Assembly (NCBI RefSeq): GCF_006064855.1
Contig: NZ_CP040753.1
Coordinates: forward strand, 806,001 to 870,000
Reading direction: 5' to 3'
Source of the DNA: Sulfitobacter sp. BSw21498
GTDB taxonomy: Bacteria; Pseudomonadota; Alphaproteobacteria; Rhodobacterales; Rhodobacteraceae
DNA: 64,000 bases
This document shows, in pieces, positions 8,306 to 16,553 of the stretch. Position 1 is the stretch's first letter; each line of letters starts with the position of its first letter. The notes under the pieces are model-generated. The model saw nothing but the letters and a program-made list of their open reading frames with translations, had not been told where the DNA came from and searched no databases. Both the position numbers and the translations under genes were made by a program.

Positions 8306-9403
8306 ATGACCTATACCATCCAACAGATCGCCGACGCGCTTGGCTTGCCAGCGGTCGGCGATACGTCCATGTACATTGCCAAACTGGCAGAGCCAGCGGA
8401 CGCGGGTCCCGACGATTTGGCGCTCGCCATGAGCCCCAAATACGCGCAATTCCTGTCAGACGGCGCGGCGCGTGCTGCCATGCTCTGGCCCGATGCCGAC
8501 TGGCAAGGGATGGGATTGAAGGCGGCGATCCTGCCTGACCGTCCGCGTTTTGCCATGTCGGGACTGACCCGCATGATGGACCCGGGGCAGGGCTTTGGGA
8601 CGGATATCCACCCCTCTGCCGTCATTGACCCGACAGCACAGCTGGCAGACGATGTATCCGTAGGGCCGCTGGCAATTGTGGCGGCAGGTGCGCAGATCGG
8701 CGCTGGCTCTGTCATCGGGCCGCAATGCTACATCGGAACAGACGCGGTTCTGGGCAAGAACGCCTATCTGCGGGATCACGTCAGCATCGGTGCTCGGGTC
8801 CGCATCGGCGACGATTTCATCGCACAACCAGGCGCGCGTATCGGCGGCGACGGGTTTTCCTTTGTGACAGCCGAACCCAGCACAGTTGAGCAGACCCGCA
8901 AGACCCTTGGCGATCGCGGCGACACAAAAGCGCAACAATGGACCCGTATTCACACGCTTGGAAGTGTGACCATCGGGAATGACGTGGAATGTGGGATGAA
9001 CTGCACGGTGGATAGCGGCACCATTCGCAACACCACGATTGGCGACGGCACCAAGCTCGATAACCTCGTGCATTTGGGCCACAACGTTGTGGTGGGCAAG
9101 AACTGTCTGCTTTGTGGTCAGGTTGGCATCGCGGGCTCCGTGACGATTGGCGATAATGTCGTGCTTGGCGGTCAGGTGGGTGTCAGCGACAACATCACCA
9201 TCGGCGACGGTGTGATCGCGGGTGGCGGCACCAAGATCCTGTCGAACGCGCCAGCAGGACGGTCCTTGCTGGGCTATCCCGCGACGGAAATGGGCAAACA
9301 GATCGAAGGCTACAAGGCGCTGCGTCGCTTGCCGCGCTTGCTTCGCGATGTGGCGGCGTTAAAATCCCAGATGGGCAGCTCCAAAGACAGTGAAACAAGC
9401 TAG
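8306..9403 (+). CDS. lpxD: UDP-3-O-(3-hydroxyacyl)glucosamine N-acyltransferase, LpxD type
   Basis: Third-step enzyme of lipid A synthesis: it transfers a 3-hydroxyacyl chain from ACP to UDP-3-O-acylglucosamine. The N-terminal uridine-binding domain (about residues 1-100) is followed by a left-handed parallel beta-helix of hexapeptide repeats (about 105-330). The active-site segment LVHLGHNVVVG matches the LpxD catalytic histidine region. It is 365 residues long, close to the family norm. Unlike the common lpxD-fabZ-lpxA order, the gene is followed here by an acyl carrier protein and a ketosynthase. A second, canonical lpxD may therefore exist elsewhere, in which case this copy would have a specialised acyl or sugar substrate; that is inference. 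Confidence 0.85.
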   Translation: MTYTIQQIADALGLPAVGDTSMYIAKLAEPADAGPDDLALAMSPKYAQFLSDGAARAAMLWPDADWQGMGLKAAILPDRPRFAMSGLTRMMDPGQGFGTDIHPSAVIDPTAQLADDVSVGPLAIVAAGAQIGAGSVIGPQCYIGTDAVLGKNAYLRDHVSIGARVRIGDDFIAQPGARIGGDGFSFVTAEPSTVEQTRKTLGDRGDTKAQQWTRIHTLGSVTIGNDVECGMNCTVDSGTIRNTTIGDGTKLDNLVHLGHNVVVGKNCLLCGQVGIAGSVTIGDNVVLGGQVGVSDNITIGDGVIAGGGTKILSNAPAGRSLLGYPATEMGKQIEGYKALRRLPRLLRDVAALKSQMGSSKDSETS

Positions 9404-9437
9404 GGTCGTCCGCGGCCCGCTCTGACGGAGACTTAGG

Positions 9438-9695
9438 ATGAACATCAAAGATCAAGTCATCAGCATCATTGCCGATCAAGCGTTTCTGACGCCATCGGAT
9501 GTGAGCATGAACAGCACGCTGGACAGTCTGGGCATCGACAGCATGGGCATCGTCGAAAGCATCTTTGCGATCGAAGAAACCTTTGATGTCACGGTTCCGT
9601 TCAATGCGAACCAGCCGGATGCTACGGGGTTTGATATCTCTAGCGTTGCGAGCATCGTCGCAGGGGTGGAACGGTTGCGCGCCGAGCAGGCCTGA
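9438..9695 (+). CDS. Acyl carrier protein (specialised paralogue)
   Basis: An 85-residue acidic protein with the ACP fold. The phosphopantetheine attachment serine is S35 in LGIDSMGIVE; the usual motif is DSL, so leucine is replaced by methionine. The terminal helix ends in a short lysine-free tail. It lies 34 bases after lpxD and 3 bases before the ketosynthase gene, so it probably carries the acyl chain made by that ketosynthase, perhaps for the LpxD-like enzyme. This resembles the logic of the rhizobial AcpXL gene cluster for very-long-chain lipid A acyl groups, although this protein is not obviously AcpXL itself. The housekeeping acpP should lie elsewhere. Confidence 0.85.
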   Translation: MNIKDQVISIIADQAFLTPSDVSMNSTLDSLGIDSMGIVESIFAIEETFDVTVPFNANQPDATGFDISSVASIVAGVERLRAEQA

Positions 9696-9698
9696 CGC

Positions 9699-10907
9699 GT
9701 GAAACGGGTCGTCATTACGGGCGCGGGCACGGTCAATCCTTTGGGGTTGAACGTGCCCGATACGCTTGAGGCCATGCGCAACGGGGTCTGCGGTATCGGG
9801 CCGCTTGCGTTTCGTGACGTGGAACGGCTGTCGATCCAGATCGGCGGTCAGGTGCACGGGTTTGACGGTGAAAGCCAGCACAACCGCCAAAAAATTGCGC
9901 TCTATGACCGGTTCACCCAATTCACGCTGGCCGCCGCCAACGAGGCGATTACCCAGTCGGGGCTTGTTTTCGCAGGAGAGCTTGCCGCAAAATCTGGCGT
10001 TGTGCTTGGTACGGCAGGCGGCGGGGTTAGCACGTGGGACGATAACTACCGCGCGGTCTATGCCGAGGGAAAAAACCGCGTGCATCCCTTTGTCGTGCCA
10101 CGTCTGATGAATAACGCCGCAGCCAGCCACGTCAGCATGGAGCATCACCTTAAGGGGCCGTCGTTCACCGTCTCTACCGCTTGCGCATCATCAAACCACG
10201 CAATGGCGCAGGCCTTTTCAATGATCCGCAGCGGCATGGCACCGGTCATGGTTACGGGCGGATCGGAATCCATGCTGTGTTTCGGCGGCGTCAAAGCGTG
10301 GGAAGGTCTGCGCGTGATGTCACGCGACGCCTGCCGCCCGTTTTCGGCCAATCGGAACGGGATGGTGCAGGGCGAAGGGGCCGGAATCTTTGTATTCGAG
10401 GACTACGACCACGCGCGTGCCCGAGGGGCAGAAATCCTGTGTGAGGTATCGGGGTTTGCGATGACATCGGATGCTTCAGATATTGTGATGCCCTCCAAGG
10501 CAGGGGCCGCACGCGCCATCAAAGGCGCGTTGCAGGACGCGCGGATCAACCCTGACGAGGTGGGCTATATCAACGCGCACGGCACCGGCACGATGGCCAA
10601 TGACAAGACCGAATGCGCAGCGGTAGCGGATGTCTTTGGGACCCATGCGGATAGGCTGATGATCAGTTCAACCAAGTCGATGCACGGCCATTTGATCGGT
10701 GGCACCGGCGCGGTAGAGCTTTTGGCCTGCATCATGGCGCTGCGTGATGGGGTGATCGCCCCGACCATCGGCTACGAAGAACCCGACCCCGACTGTGCGC
10801 TGGACGTTGTGCCCAATATCGCACGGGATGCGCGGGTTACTGTCGCGCTGTCCAATGCTTTTGCCTTTGGCGGCATGAACGCGGTGCTGGCCCTGCGCGC
10901 AATCTGA
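9699..10907 (+). CDS. Beta-ketoacyl-ACP synthase II-like (FabF family)
   Basis: A condensing enzyme of the KAS II fold, 402 residues, which elongates acyl-ACP with malonyl-ACP. The Cys-His-His triad is complete: C162 in VSTACASSNHA, H294 in INAHGTGT and H331 in KSMHGHLIGGTGA. Translation starts at GTG 9699, just 3 bases after the ACP stop, which implies coupling. With the ACP and the LpxD-type acyltransferase it forms a small acyl-assembly cassette. The sequence also resembles ketosynthases of specialised fatty-acid or polyketide clusters, so the product chain is uncertain. Confidence 0.88.
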   Translation: MKRVVITGAGTVNPLGLNVPDTLEAMRNGVCGIGPLAFRDVERLSIQIGGQVHGFDGESQHNRQKIALYDRFTQFTLAAANEAITQSGLVFAGELAAKSGVVLGTAGGGVSTWDDNYRAVYAEGKNRVHPFVVPRLMNNAAASHVSMEHHLKGPSFTVSTACASSNHAMAQAFSMIRSGMAPVMVTGGSESMLCFGGVKAWEGLRVMSRDACRPFSANRNGMVQGEGAGIFVFEDYDHARARGAEILCEVSGFAMTSDASDIVMPSKAGAARAIKGALQDARINPDEVGYINAHGTGTMANDKTECAAVADVFGTHADRLMISSTKSMHGHLIGGTGAVELLACIMALRDGVIAPTIGYEEPDPDCALDVVPNIARDARVTVALSNAFAFGGMNAVLALRAI

Positions 10908-10941
10908 ACACGCGAGAATACCCAAACGTCGACGTATAAAA

Positions 10942-10968
10942 AAAGCCGCCTCGGTCAGAGGCGGCTTT
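10942..10968. terminator. Bidirectional intrinsic terminator
   Basis: Eleven-base-pair stem AAAGCCGCCTC / GAGGCGGCTTT with loop GGTCA and A/T runs on both sides, placed between the convergent ketosynthase and IalB genes. Confidence 0.88.
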
Positions 10969-11002
10969 TGTAACTCAGGGGGCCAGATGACCAACCAAAG
11001 AC

Positions 11003-11701
11003 TTACTTGTTTTCAACAATCGAGGATTTGTCAAAGCTGGCTGTGAACCCGTCAAGCGACAAGGCCAGTTCAACCTTCTGGTCGGGGGCCAGCGCGGGCA
11101 CAATCGTGATCACCGCTTCCTTGCCACGCTTGAATGCGGCAACGTCGGCATCGGTCAGACCCATGCGCACATAGCAGCCAACGGGGTTACAGAACGCGAA
11201 AGGATAACGGCGGGCTTTGCCACCATCGACGGTCAGGGTCATTTGCGAGGGCAGGGCCGTTTCCAATGGTACAACAACCGTGGCACCTGCCGTTGCCTTG
11301 CCGCCGCTTGGCAGACGGAACAACGAGAATTCGGCAACAGGTGCGCCCTGGCCATCATCCATCAGCTGATACATCTGGCAGGGGTCGACCTCTTCTTCGG
11401 TCTTGATGCAGCGCATTTCCCACGCACCGATCACTTCTTTGGTGTAGGGCTTTCCAAGGGTCGGCTCACCGTCAGAGTCTTCACCAAGGCTGAGCTGCGA
11501 TTGCACATCTGTGCTGCTGCCGGTGGTGGTGTTCTCTTCGGTCGAGGGCACCGCTTCAGCGGTTGGTGCCGTCGGCGCAGTCGTTTCCGGAGCGTCTGTT
11601 GCTGCGGGTGTTTCCGTGGCTGCAGTTTGTGCATAACCGGAAACGGGCATAGTCAGAGCCATCGCCGCGCAAAGAGGGAGAAGTGTGATATACTTTTTCA
11701 T
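11003..11701 (-). CDS. Invasion-associated locus B (IalB) family protein
   Basis: A 232-residue secreted protein with a signal peptide ending at GYAQ (about residue 25). A low-complexity Ala/Thr/Pro/Glu-rich linker follows (about 26-70), then the IalB domain. Paired cysteines characteristic of the family are visible (CIKTEEEVDPC and CNPVGC). The name comes from Bartonella, but IalB-like proteins are widespread in free-living alphaproteobacteria, so no virulence role should be assumed; a periplasmic or outer-membrane stress function is more likely. The gene stands alone. Its upstream region holds two candidate small RNA genes on the same strand. Confidence 0.85.
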   Translation of the reverse strand: MKKYITLLPLCAAMALTMPVSGYAQTAATETPAATDAPETTAPTAPTAEAVPSTEENTTTGSSTDVQSQLSLGEDSDGEPTLGKPYTKEVIGAWEMRCIKTEEEVDPCQMYQLMDDGQGAPVAEFSLFRLPSGGKATAGATVVVPLETALPSQMTLTVDGGKARRYPFAFCNPVGCYVRMGLTDADVAAFKRGKEAVITIVPALAPDQKVELALSLDGFTASFDKSSIVENK

Positions 11702-11854
11702 GCTCGTTCCAAATCAGTTAAATTCGACGCCATCTACCATGCGCCAATGCCAATGTCAGGATGATAGCGGTGAAACGATCCTGATTTAAGGCAAAATTTC
11801 GCCTATTTCATCGGGGGTTATGGCAATGCTAGCCAATCGCAGGGGGCTAAATAG

Positions 11855-11921
11855 AAAAAAGGACGCATAGCGCCCTTTTCCCTGTTCTTCGTTCTCCCCG
11901 TCGGACTTGGCCGACTTATTA
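11855..11921 (-). ncRNA. Candidate small RNA 2, ending in an intrinsic terminator
   Basis: On the minus strand a plausible sigma70 promoter (11927-11955) would start a transcript of about 65 bases. It first folds into a hairpin GTCGG-CCAAGT-CCGAC (11915 down to 11900). It then runs through a purine-rich single strand and ends in a terminator: stem GGGCGC/GCGTCC with loop TAT and a six-T tail (11875 down to 11855). No open reading frame is evident. The loop CCAAGT plus its flanks is perfectly complementary over ten bases to the neighbouring candidate RNA 1 (12025-12034). No known family is recognised. An alternative is that this is simply the ialB leader; the terminator before ialB argues against that. 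Confidence 0.5.
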
Positions 11922-11926
11922 AGGGC

Positions 11927-11955
11927 ACGTTACGAAAGCATTGATGAACCGTCAA
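11927..11955 (-). promoter_or_regulatory. Putative sigma70 promoter for small RNA 2
   Basis: Reading the minus strand, TTGACG (11955-11950) and TAACGT (11932-11927) are separated by exactly 17 bases. The -35 matches the consensus at five of six positions; the -10 is weaker. Predicted initiation near 11920 puts the first hairpin at the very 5' end of the RNA. Confidence 0.4.
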
Positions 11956-12000
11956 CATAAAATATCACAATCGTTTCAGACCGGTGAACCTGTCCAAAAT

Positions 12001-12052
12001 GAAAAAGGGCCGCACCCGAAGGCACGGCCAAGTCTGACAGGGAGGAAGTGTC
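12001..12052 (-). ncRNA. Candidate CcsR/cuckoo-type small RNA 1 with anti-Shine-Dalgarno loop
   Basis: The minus strand from 12052 to 12001 forms two hairpins. The first is short: GACA / TGTC around the nine-base loop CTTCCTCCC, which is an anti-Shine-Dalgarno sequence. The second is a strong terminator with nine pairs (GGCCGTGCC / GGTGCGGCC, two of them G-U), a TTCG tetraloop and the tail CTTTTTC. This two-hairpin plan, with a CCUCC-rich loop followed by a terminator, matches the CcsR ('cuckoo') RNAs described in Rhodobacter and other alphaproteobacteria. There they are often linked to DUF1127 genes; here none is adjacent. The promoter is uncertain: TTGTCG at 12086-12081 gives a 17-base spacing to a poor -10. 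Confidence 0.5.
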
Positions 12053-12170
12053 GCCGATACGAAAAGGACATCACGACCGACGACAAAATCACTATGGTGT
12101 GAAAAGGTTAAGTTTGTATGCTCTCCCTGCACTTTGACTGCAGGCTATTGGCCTAAAAGGACTTAAATAC

Positions 12171-13721
12171 GTGACAAATGATATTTTCATCGGCGGGGGT
12201 GGCGAAGCCTATGCGACCAAACAATTTCTCAACATCGGCTATGCCAACCGTCACGGTCTGATCGCGGGGGCGACGGGCACGGGCAAAACGGTCACGCTGC
12301 AAATCCTCGCCGAAGGCTTCTCTGCCGCTGGCGTGCCGGTGTTCTTGTCCGACGTAAAGGGCGATCTATCAGGCCTCGCGCAGGCCGGATCCGCCAGCCA
12401 CAAGTTGCACACCCCCTTTTCCGAGCGCGCGCAAACCATCGGTTTTGACGATTTCGACTACAGCGCTTTCCCTGTGACCTTCTGGGACATGTACGGCAAA
12501 CAGGGCCATCCCGTCCGGACGACGATTTCGGAGATGGGCCCGTTGCTGCTGGCGCAGCTGTTGGACCTAACCGAGGCGCAAGAGGGCATTTTGAACATTG
12601 CCTATCGTGTCGCCGACGAAGACGGTTTGCCGCTTCTGGACCTGAAAGATTTGCAATCCTTGCTGGTCTGGATCGGCAAGAACGCCTCTACGTTGGCGCT
12701 GCGCTATGGCAATGTGTCTGCGGCGTCCGTGGGCGCGATCCAGCGGCGGCTCCTAGTCCTTGAAAACCAAGGGGCGGCTGACCTTTTTGGTGAGCCTGCA
12801 CTGACGCTAAGTGATCTGATGCGAACCGACACGGACGGGCGCGGCTTTATCAACATCCTCGCCGCTGACAAGCTGATGCAAGCCCCAAAACTTTATGCGA
12901 CCTTTCTGCTATGGCTGCTGTCCGAACTTTTCGAGGAACTTCCCGAGGTTGGTGATCCGGACAAACCCAAACTTGTCTTCTTTTTCGACGAAGCACATCT
13001 GCTGTTCGATGATGCCCCTAAAGCGCTGGTAGATAAGGTGGAACAGGTGGCGCGTCTGATCCGCTCCAAAGGGGTGGGGGTGTATTTCATCACGCAAAAC
13101 CCCGCCGACGTACCCGAAGATATCCTTGGCCAGTTGGGCAACCGTATCCAGCATGCCCTGCGCGCCTTTACCGCCCGAGACCGCAAAAACCTGCGCCTCG
13201 CCGCCCAAACCTACCGCGACAACCCGCGTTTCGAGACCGAAGAAGCGATCCGCGAGGTCGGCGTGGGCGAAGCGGTCACGTCGATGCTGCAGAAAAAGGG
13301 GATACCCGGTGTTGTCGAGCGGACCTTGATCCGCCCGCCGTCGTCGCAGCTTGGCCCCCTTGATCCTGTCACCCGCGCTGCCCTGATGGCGCAAAGCCCG
13401 ATGGCCGGGAAATACGACACCCGCCTCGACCGCGCCTCGGCTTTCGAAATGTTGGCCAAACGGGCAGAGGACGCCGCGAAAGAGGCGGCACAGGCCGAAG
13501 AGCAAGCGGAAGCCGAAGATACATCGCCGGCCCTGCGCGAATTCAACGCAGCGCGGCGTTATGCTGGCAAACGGGTGACACGATCCACATCGAAACGCAG
13601 CACGAAGCCAGATGACAGCTTTGGTGGTGCCATCGCAAGCGTGGTGATCAAAGAGCTTAAGGGGACAACCGGCCGCCGCATCGTGCGTGGTATTCTGGGC
13701 GGGTTGTTCAAAGGACGTTAA
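12171..13721 (+). CDS. HerA-like ATPase, DUF853 (YjgR) family
   Basis: A 516-residue P-loop ATPase of the HerA/FtsK superfamily. The Walker A motif GATGTGKT is at residues 33-40 and a Walker B-type segment ([13 protein letters not shown]) lies near residue 270. An arginine-rich sensor region follows, then a charged, alanine/glutamate-rich linker (about 425-455) and a basic tail. DUF853 proteins are predicted nucleic-acid or DNA-translocating ATPases; no defined cellular role is established. The gene starts at GTG 12171 (an ACTTAAATAC leader, weak ribosome site). It is monocistronic and closed by a long terminator hairpin. Confidence 0.88.
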   Translation: MTNDIFIGGGGEAYATKQFLNIGYANRHGLIAGATGTGKTVTLQILAEGFSAAGVPVFLSDVKGDLSGLAQAGSASHKLHTPFSERAQTIGFDDFDYSAFPVTFWDMYGKQGHPVRTTISEMGPLLLAQLLDLTEAQEGILNIAYRVADEDGLPLLDLKDLQSLLVWIGKNASTLALRYGNVSAASVGAIQRRLLVLENQGAADLFGEPALTLSDLMRTDTDGRGFINILAADKLMQAPKLYATFLLWLLSELFEELPEVGDPDKPKLVFFFDEAHLLFDDAPKALVDKVEQVARLIRSKGVGVYFITQNPADVPEDILGQLGNRIQHALRAFTARDRKNLRLAAQTYRDNPRFETEEAIREVGVGEAVTSMLQKKGIPGVVERTLIRPPSSQLGPLDPVTRAALMAQSPMAGKYDTRLDRASAFEMLAKRAEDAAKEAAQAEEQAEAEDTSPALREFNAARRYAGKRVTRSTSKRSTKPDDSFGGAIASVVIKELKGTTGRRIVRGILGGLFKGR

Positions 13722-13758
13722 CGCCCCTTCCAATTGGACCTAAATCCTCGCCGAAGGC

Positions 13759-13786
13759 AGGCCTTATCCCGCAGGGGATAAGGCCT
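13759..13786. terminator. Bidirectional intrinsic terminator
   Basis: Perfect 12-base-pair stem AGGCCTTATCCC / GGGATAAGGCCT with loop GCAG (13771-13774) followed by a T-rich tract. It lies between the convergent ATPase gene and the liv operon. Confidence 0.88.
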
Positions 13787-13792
13787 ATTCTT

Positions 13793-15097
13793 TTACTTCT
13801 CGGGGATCAATCCGCGCGGGCTGAACCTAAGTACCAGCAGCAGCACTGCGCCCATGGTCATCAACCGCATATGGGCGGCGGAGTCGATCAGATGGTCTTT
13901 TAGCCAATAGCCATCAGACATGCCCGCGGTCACCAGGTGCATCAGCCACAGGCCCATGGGTTCTACCATCACCCAAAGGTACCACATCAAAAAGCCCCCC
14001 AACACGGCCCCCAGATTATTGCCAGAACCGCCGACGATCACCATGACCCAGATCAGGAAGGTGAACCGCAACGGCTGATAGGATCCGGGCGTCAGCTGGC
14101 CATCCAGCGTGGTCATCATCGCCCCCGCGATGCCGCAAATGGCTGAGCCGAGGATGAACACCTGCAAATGCCTTGCGGTAACGTCTTTGCCCATGGCTTC
14201 GGCTGCAACTTCGTTATCGCGGATCGCGCGCAGCATCCGTCCCCATGGCGAATTCAGTGCCCGCTGGCTCAGCCACATGAGCACCAGCAGCACCACGGCG
14301 AACAGGCAGACGTACAGGAACTTGACCCAAAGCGTCGACGCTTCCACAGGGTTGAACCCGAACCCAGCCGCTTGTGCCACAAAACCCGCGTCGTTTTGCA
14401 GGTCGATCTCATAGGGCACAGGGCGTGGGATGCCGATAACATTCTTGACGCCGCGCGATAGCCAGTCCTCGTTCTTGAGCACAGCGATGATGATTTCCGC
14501 GATGCCCAAGGTGGCAATCGCAAGGTAATCCGACCGCAGCCCAAGGGCGGTTTTTCCGATCAGCCAGGCAGCCCCGGCGGCAAACAGCCCGCCAACCGGC
14601 CAGGCAAAGATCACCGGCAGGCCAAGCCCCCCGAGATAACCTGTGGTGGCAGGGCTCACGGCCTCTACCGCGCTGACCGAAGGGTCGAGCAGGGCGCGAA
14701 AGATAAAGAACCCGCCAACCAGCACCGCCAGCACGACAAGCGTGCGGAGCCAGCCCTTGGCCATGCGCTTCATCACTTGAACCGCCAGCAGGATCGTCGC
14801 AGCCCCCATTAGCAAGGCGGCGACAATGCCCCAGCCGCCCGCGGACCAAGCCCCTTCGGAGGGGGGCATACCAATCAGCACAGCGGCGAGACCACCCAGT
14901 GCCACAAACCCCATGATGCCCACGTTGAAAAGCCCTGCAAAGCCCCATTGCAGGTTTACCCCAAGCGCCATGATGCTTGAAATCAGCCCCATCGCAATGA
15001 TCAGCAGCGCGGCGTTCCAGCTTTGGGTCACGCCGGTCAGCACGATCAGAACCGCGACGATGGCGAAAAGGCCGGTGTTTTTGACTGTCTCGTTCAT
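13793..15097 (-). CDS. livM: Branched-chain amino-acid ABC transporter permease LivM
   Basis: Inner-membrane permease of the LivM type, 434 residues, with about ten hydrophobic segments. The family signature is visible near the N-terminus (GLISSIMALGVNLQWGFAGL) and the cytoplasmic coupling-loop region is GRMLRAIRDNEVAAEAMGKDV. It is longer than E. coli LivM's conserved core because of inserted loops (about residues 90-150 and 370-410). It is the last gene of the operon and its start overlaps the livH stop by four bases. With LivH it forms the transmembrane channel for branched-chain amino acids or related amides; the exact substrate cannot be read from sequence. Confidence 0.92.
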   Translation of the reverse strand: MNETVKNTGLFAIVAVLIVLTGVTQSWNAALLIIAMGLISSIMALGVNLQWGFAGLFNVGIMGFVALGGLAAVLIGMPPSEGAWSAGGWGIVAALLMGAATILLAVQVMKRMAKGWLRTLVVLAVLVGGFFIFRALLDPSVSAVEAVSPATTGYLGGLGLPVIFAWPVGGLFAAGAAWLIGKTALGLRSDYLAIATLGIAEIIIAVLKNEDWLSRGVKNVIGIPRPVPYEIDLQNDAGFVAQAAGFGFNPVEASTLWVKFLYVCLFAVVLLVLMWLSQRALNSPWGRMLRAIRDNEVAAEAMGKDVTARHLQVFILGSAICGIAGAMMTTLDGQLTPGSYQPLRFTFLIWVMVIVGGSGNNLGAVLGGFLMWYLWVMVEPMGLWLMHLVTAGMSDGYWLKDHLIDSAAHMRLMTMGAVLLLVLRFSPRGLIPEK

Positions 15098-16113
15098 ACC
15101 GATTGCCCCTTGAATAGACCTGTGGGTTTGAACAGCAGCACGATCAACAAGATCACGAAGCTGACGGCGAATTTATAGTCGGTGGACAGAAGCTGGACCA
15201 ATCCGTCGGGGGCAAGCCCCTCGGGCGCGAGGTAGCCGAACACTTTCTTCCACGCATAGGTGATTGTCACCTCGGAAAACGCGATGACAAAACCGCCTGC
15301 AATTGCTCCGATGGGGCTGCCAAGCCCGCCCACGATGGCGGCGGCGAAAATCGGTAGCAGCAGTTGGAAATAGGTGAAGGGTTTGAAGGACTTGTCCAGC
15401 CCGTAAAGCACGCCCGCGGTGGTCGCAAGGCAGGCGACGATGATCCATGTGATCATGACCACCCGTTCAGGGTTGATGCCCGACAGCAGCGCCAGATCCT
15501 CGTTGTCGGAATAGGCGCGCATGGATTTGCCCGACCGCGTCTTGTTTAAGAACCAAAACAGCGCGGCAACGACGATGACAGCCGTGACAACCGTCAGCCC
15601 TTGGGTGGTCTTGATCGCCAGCCCTTCTTCGAGACCGGTCATCTCTTTGAAGTCCCGCGCCGAGATGATGAAGCGTTCCCCATCCAGAAAGCGTTGATCC
15701 TCTGCGCCGATGATAAAGCGGGTGATGCCGTTGTAGACGAAAGTCACCCCCAACGAGACGATGACGAAAATCACCGGCTTGGCCTTCTTTTCGCGGTAGA
15801 AGCTATAGACCAGCTTGTCGGTGCCAAGCAGCAGTCCGATGGTGATGATGATCGCGAATGGCAGGGCCAGCAGTGCGGTCGGCAAGACCCCCAGGCTCAG
15901 CCCCAGCGACTGGAACCCCCACGTGATCAGCACTGCCGACATGGCCCCAAGCGCCATGGTATCGCCATGGGCAAAGTTCGAGAACCGCAAGATGCCGTAA
16001 ACCAGTGTCACCCCAAGCGCGCCAAGCGCCAGTTGCGACCCGTAAGCAATGCCCGGGACCAGCACATAGTTGGCCAAGGCGACGAAAGCGTTGAGTAAAT
16101 CCATTATTTGCAT
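15094..16113 (-). CDS. livH: Branched-chain amino-acid ABC transporter permease LivH
   Basis: A 339-residue permease. The LivH start region (GIAYGSQLALGALGVTLVYGILRFSNFAHGD) is diagnostic, and the coupling helix (GKSMRAYSDNEDLALLSGINPE) is clear. About eight to nine membrane segments are present. Its start overlaps the 3' end of an upstream gene for an unknown secreted protein by ten bases, and its end overlaps livM by four. The whole unit is therefore probably translated as a coupled chain. Confidence 0.92.
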   Translation of the reverse strand: MQIMDLLNAFVALANYVLVPGIAYGSQLALGALGVTLVYGILRFSNFAHGDTMALGAMSAVLITWGFQSLGLSLGVLPTALLALPFAIIITIGLLLGTDKLVYSFYREKKAKPVIFVIVSLGVTFVYNGITRFIIGAEDQRFLDGERFIISARDFKEMTGLEEGLAIKTTQGLTVVTAVIVVAALFWFLNKTRSGKSMRAYSDNEDLALLSGINPERVVMITWIIVACLATTAGVLYGLDKSFKPFTYFQLLLPIFAAAIVGGLGSPIGAIAGGFVIAFSEVTITYAWKKVFGYLAPEGLAPDGLVQLLSTDYKFAVSFVILLIVLLFKPTGLFKGQSV

Positions 16114-16550
16114 GTCCCTAGATAGCTGATGGCGATAGGCCCATCAGCATAATGCACGGTGTAACGGGCAGCCCCGTCGGCGGCGATGCTGAGCAGGTGG
16201 CGGGCGTCAAACCCGCCGCCCATCAGGGACAGCGCCTTATCCTGTTTCGTGCCGGTCAGAGTGACGGTTTCGGCGTCGCTGACCATTTGTGATTGAACCG
16301 CCAGCGCATCAGCAGATGCGCCGCCTGCAGTGCCGGTGACGTCGGGGGTGAACTCTGTCTCTGTGCAGGGTTCGTTTTCGACGCACTCCCAGACAAAGCG
16401 GCAGCCGATGGCGATGGTTTGCTGAAACGGCTCTGGCGGTGCTGTTGAAACAGTGCCGGCCGCTGGGGCAGGCGGTGCCGCGTCGGTGCTTTGCTGTGCC
16501 AAGGCTGGCTCGGCATAGGCGATAAGGGCCAGTGGAAGGGTCCATCGCAT
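16104..16550 (-). CDS. Unknown secreted cysteine-containing protein within the liv operon
   Basis: A 148-residue protein I do not recognise. It begins with a short but good signal peptide (cleavage after about residue 18, EPALA-QQ), then an Ala/Pro/Thr-rich linker (about 19-42). A compact domain follows with four cysteines: three clustered (CRFVWECVENEPC) and one at the penultimate position. The last 80 residues look like beta-strand-rich sequence. It sits three bases after livF and overlaps livH, so it is clearly part of the transporter transcript. A periplasmic partner of the transporter or a passenger gene are both possible. Codon use is like its neighbours, giving no sign of recent transfer. 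Confidence 0.75.
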   Translation of the reverse strand: MRWTLPLALIAYAEPALAQQSTDAAPPAPAAGTVSTAPPEPFQQTIAIGCRFVWECVENEPCTETEFTPDVTGTAGGASADALAVQSQMVSDAETVTLTGTKQDKALSLMGGGFDARHLLSIAADGAARYTVHYADGPIAISYLGTCK

Positions 16551-16553
16551 CGC

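Noticed and set aside
11003..11701. Virulence function suggested by the name invasion-associated locus B
   Set aside because: IalB-like proteins are common in free-living marine alphaproteobacteria; nothing else here suggests pathogenicity.
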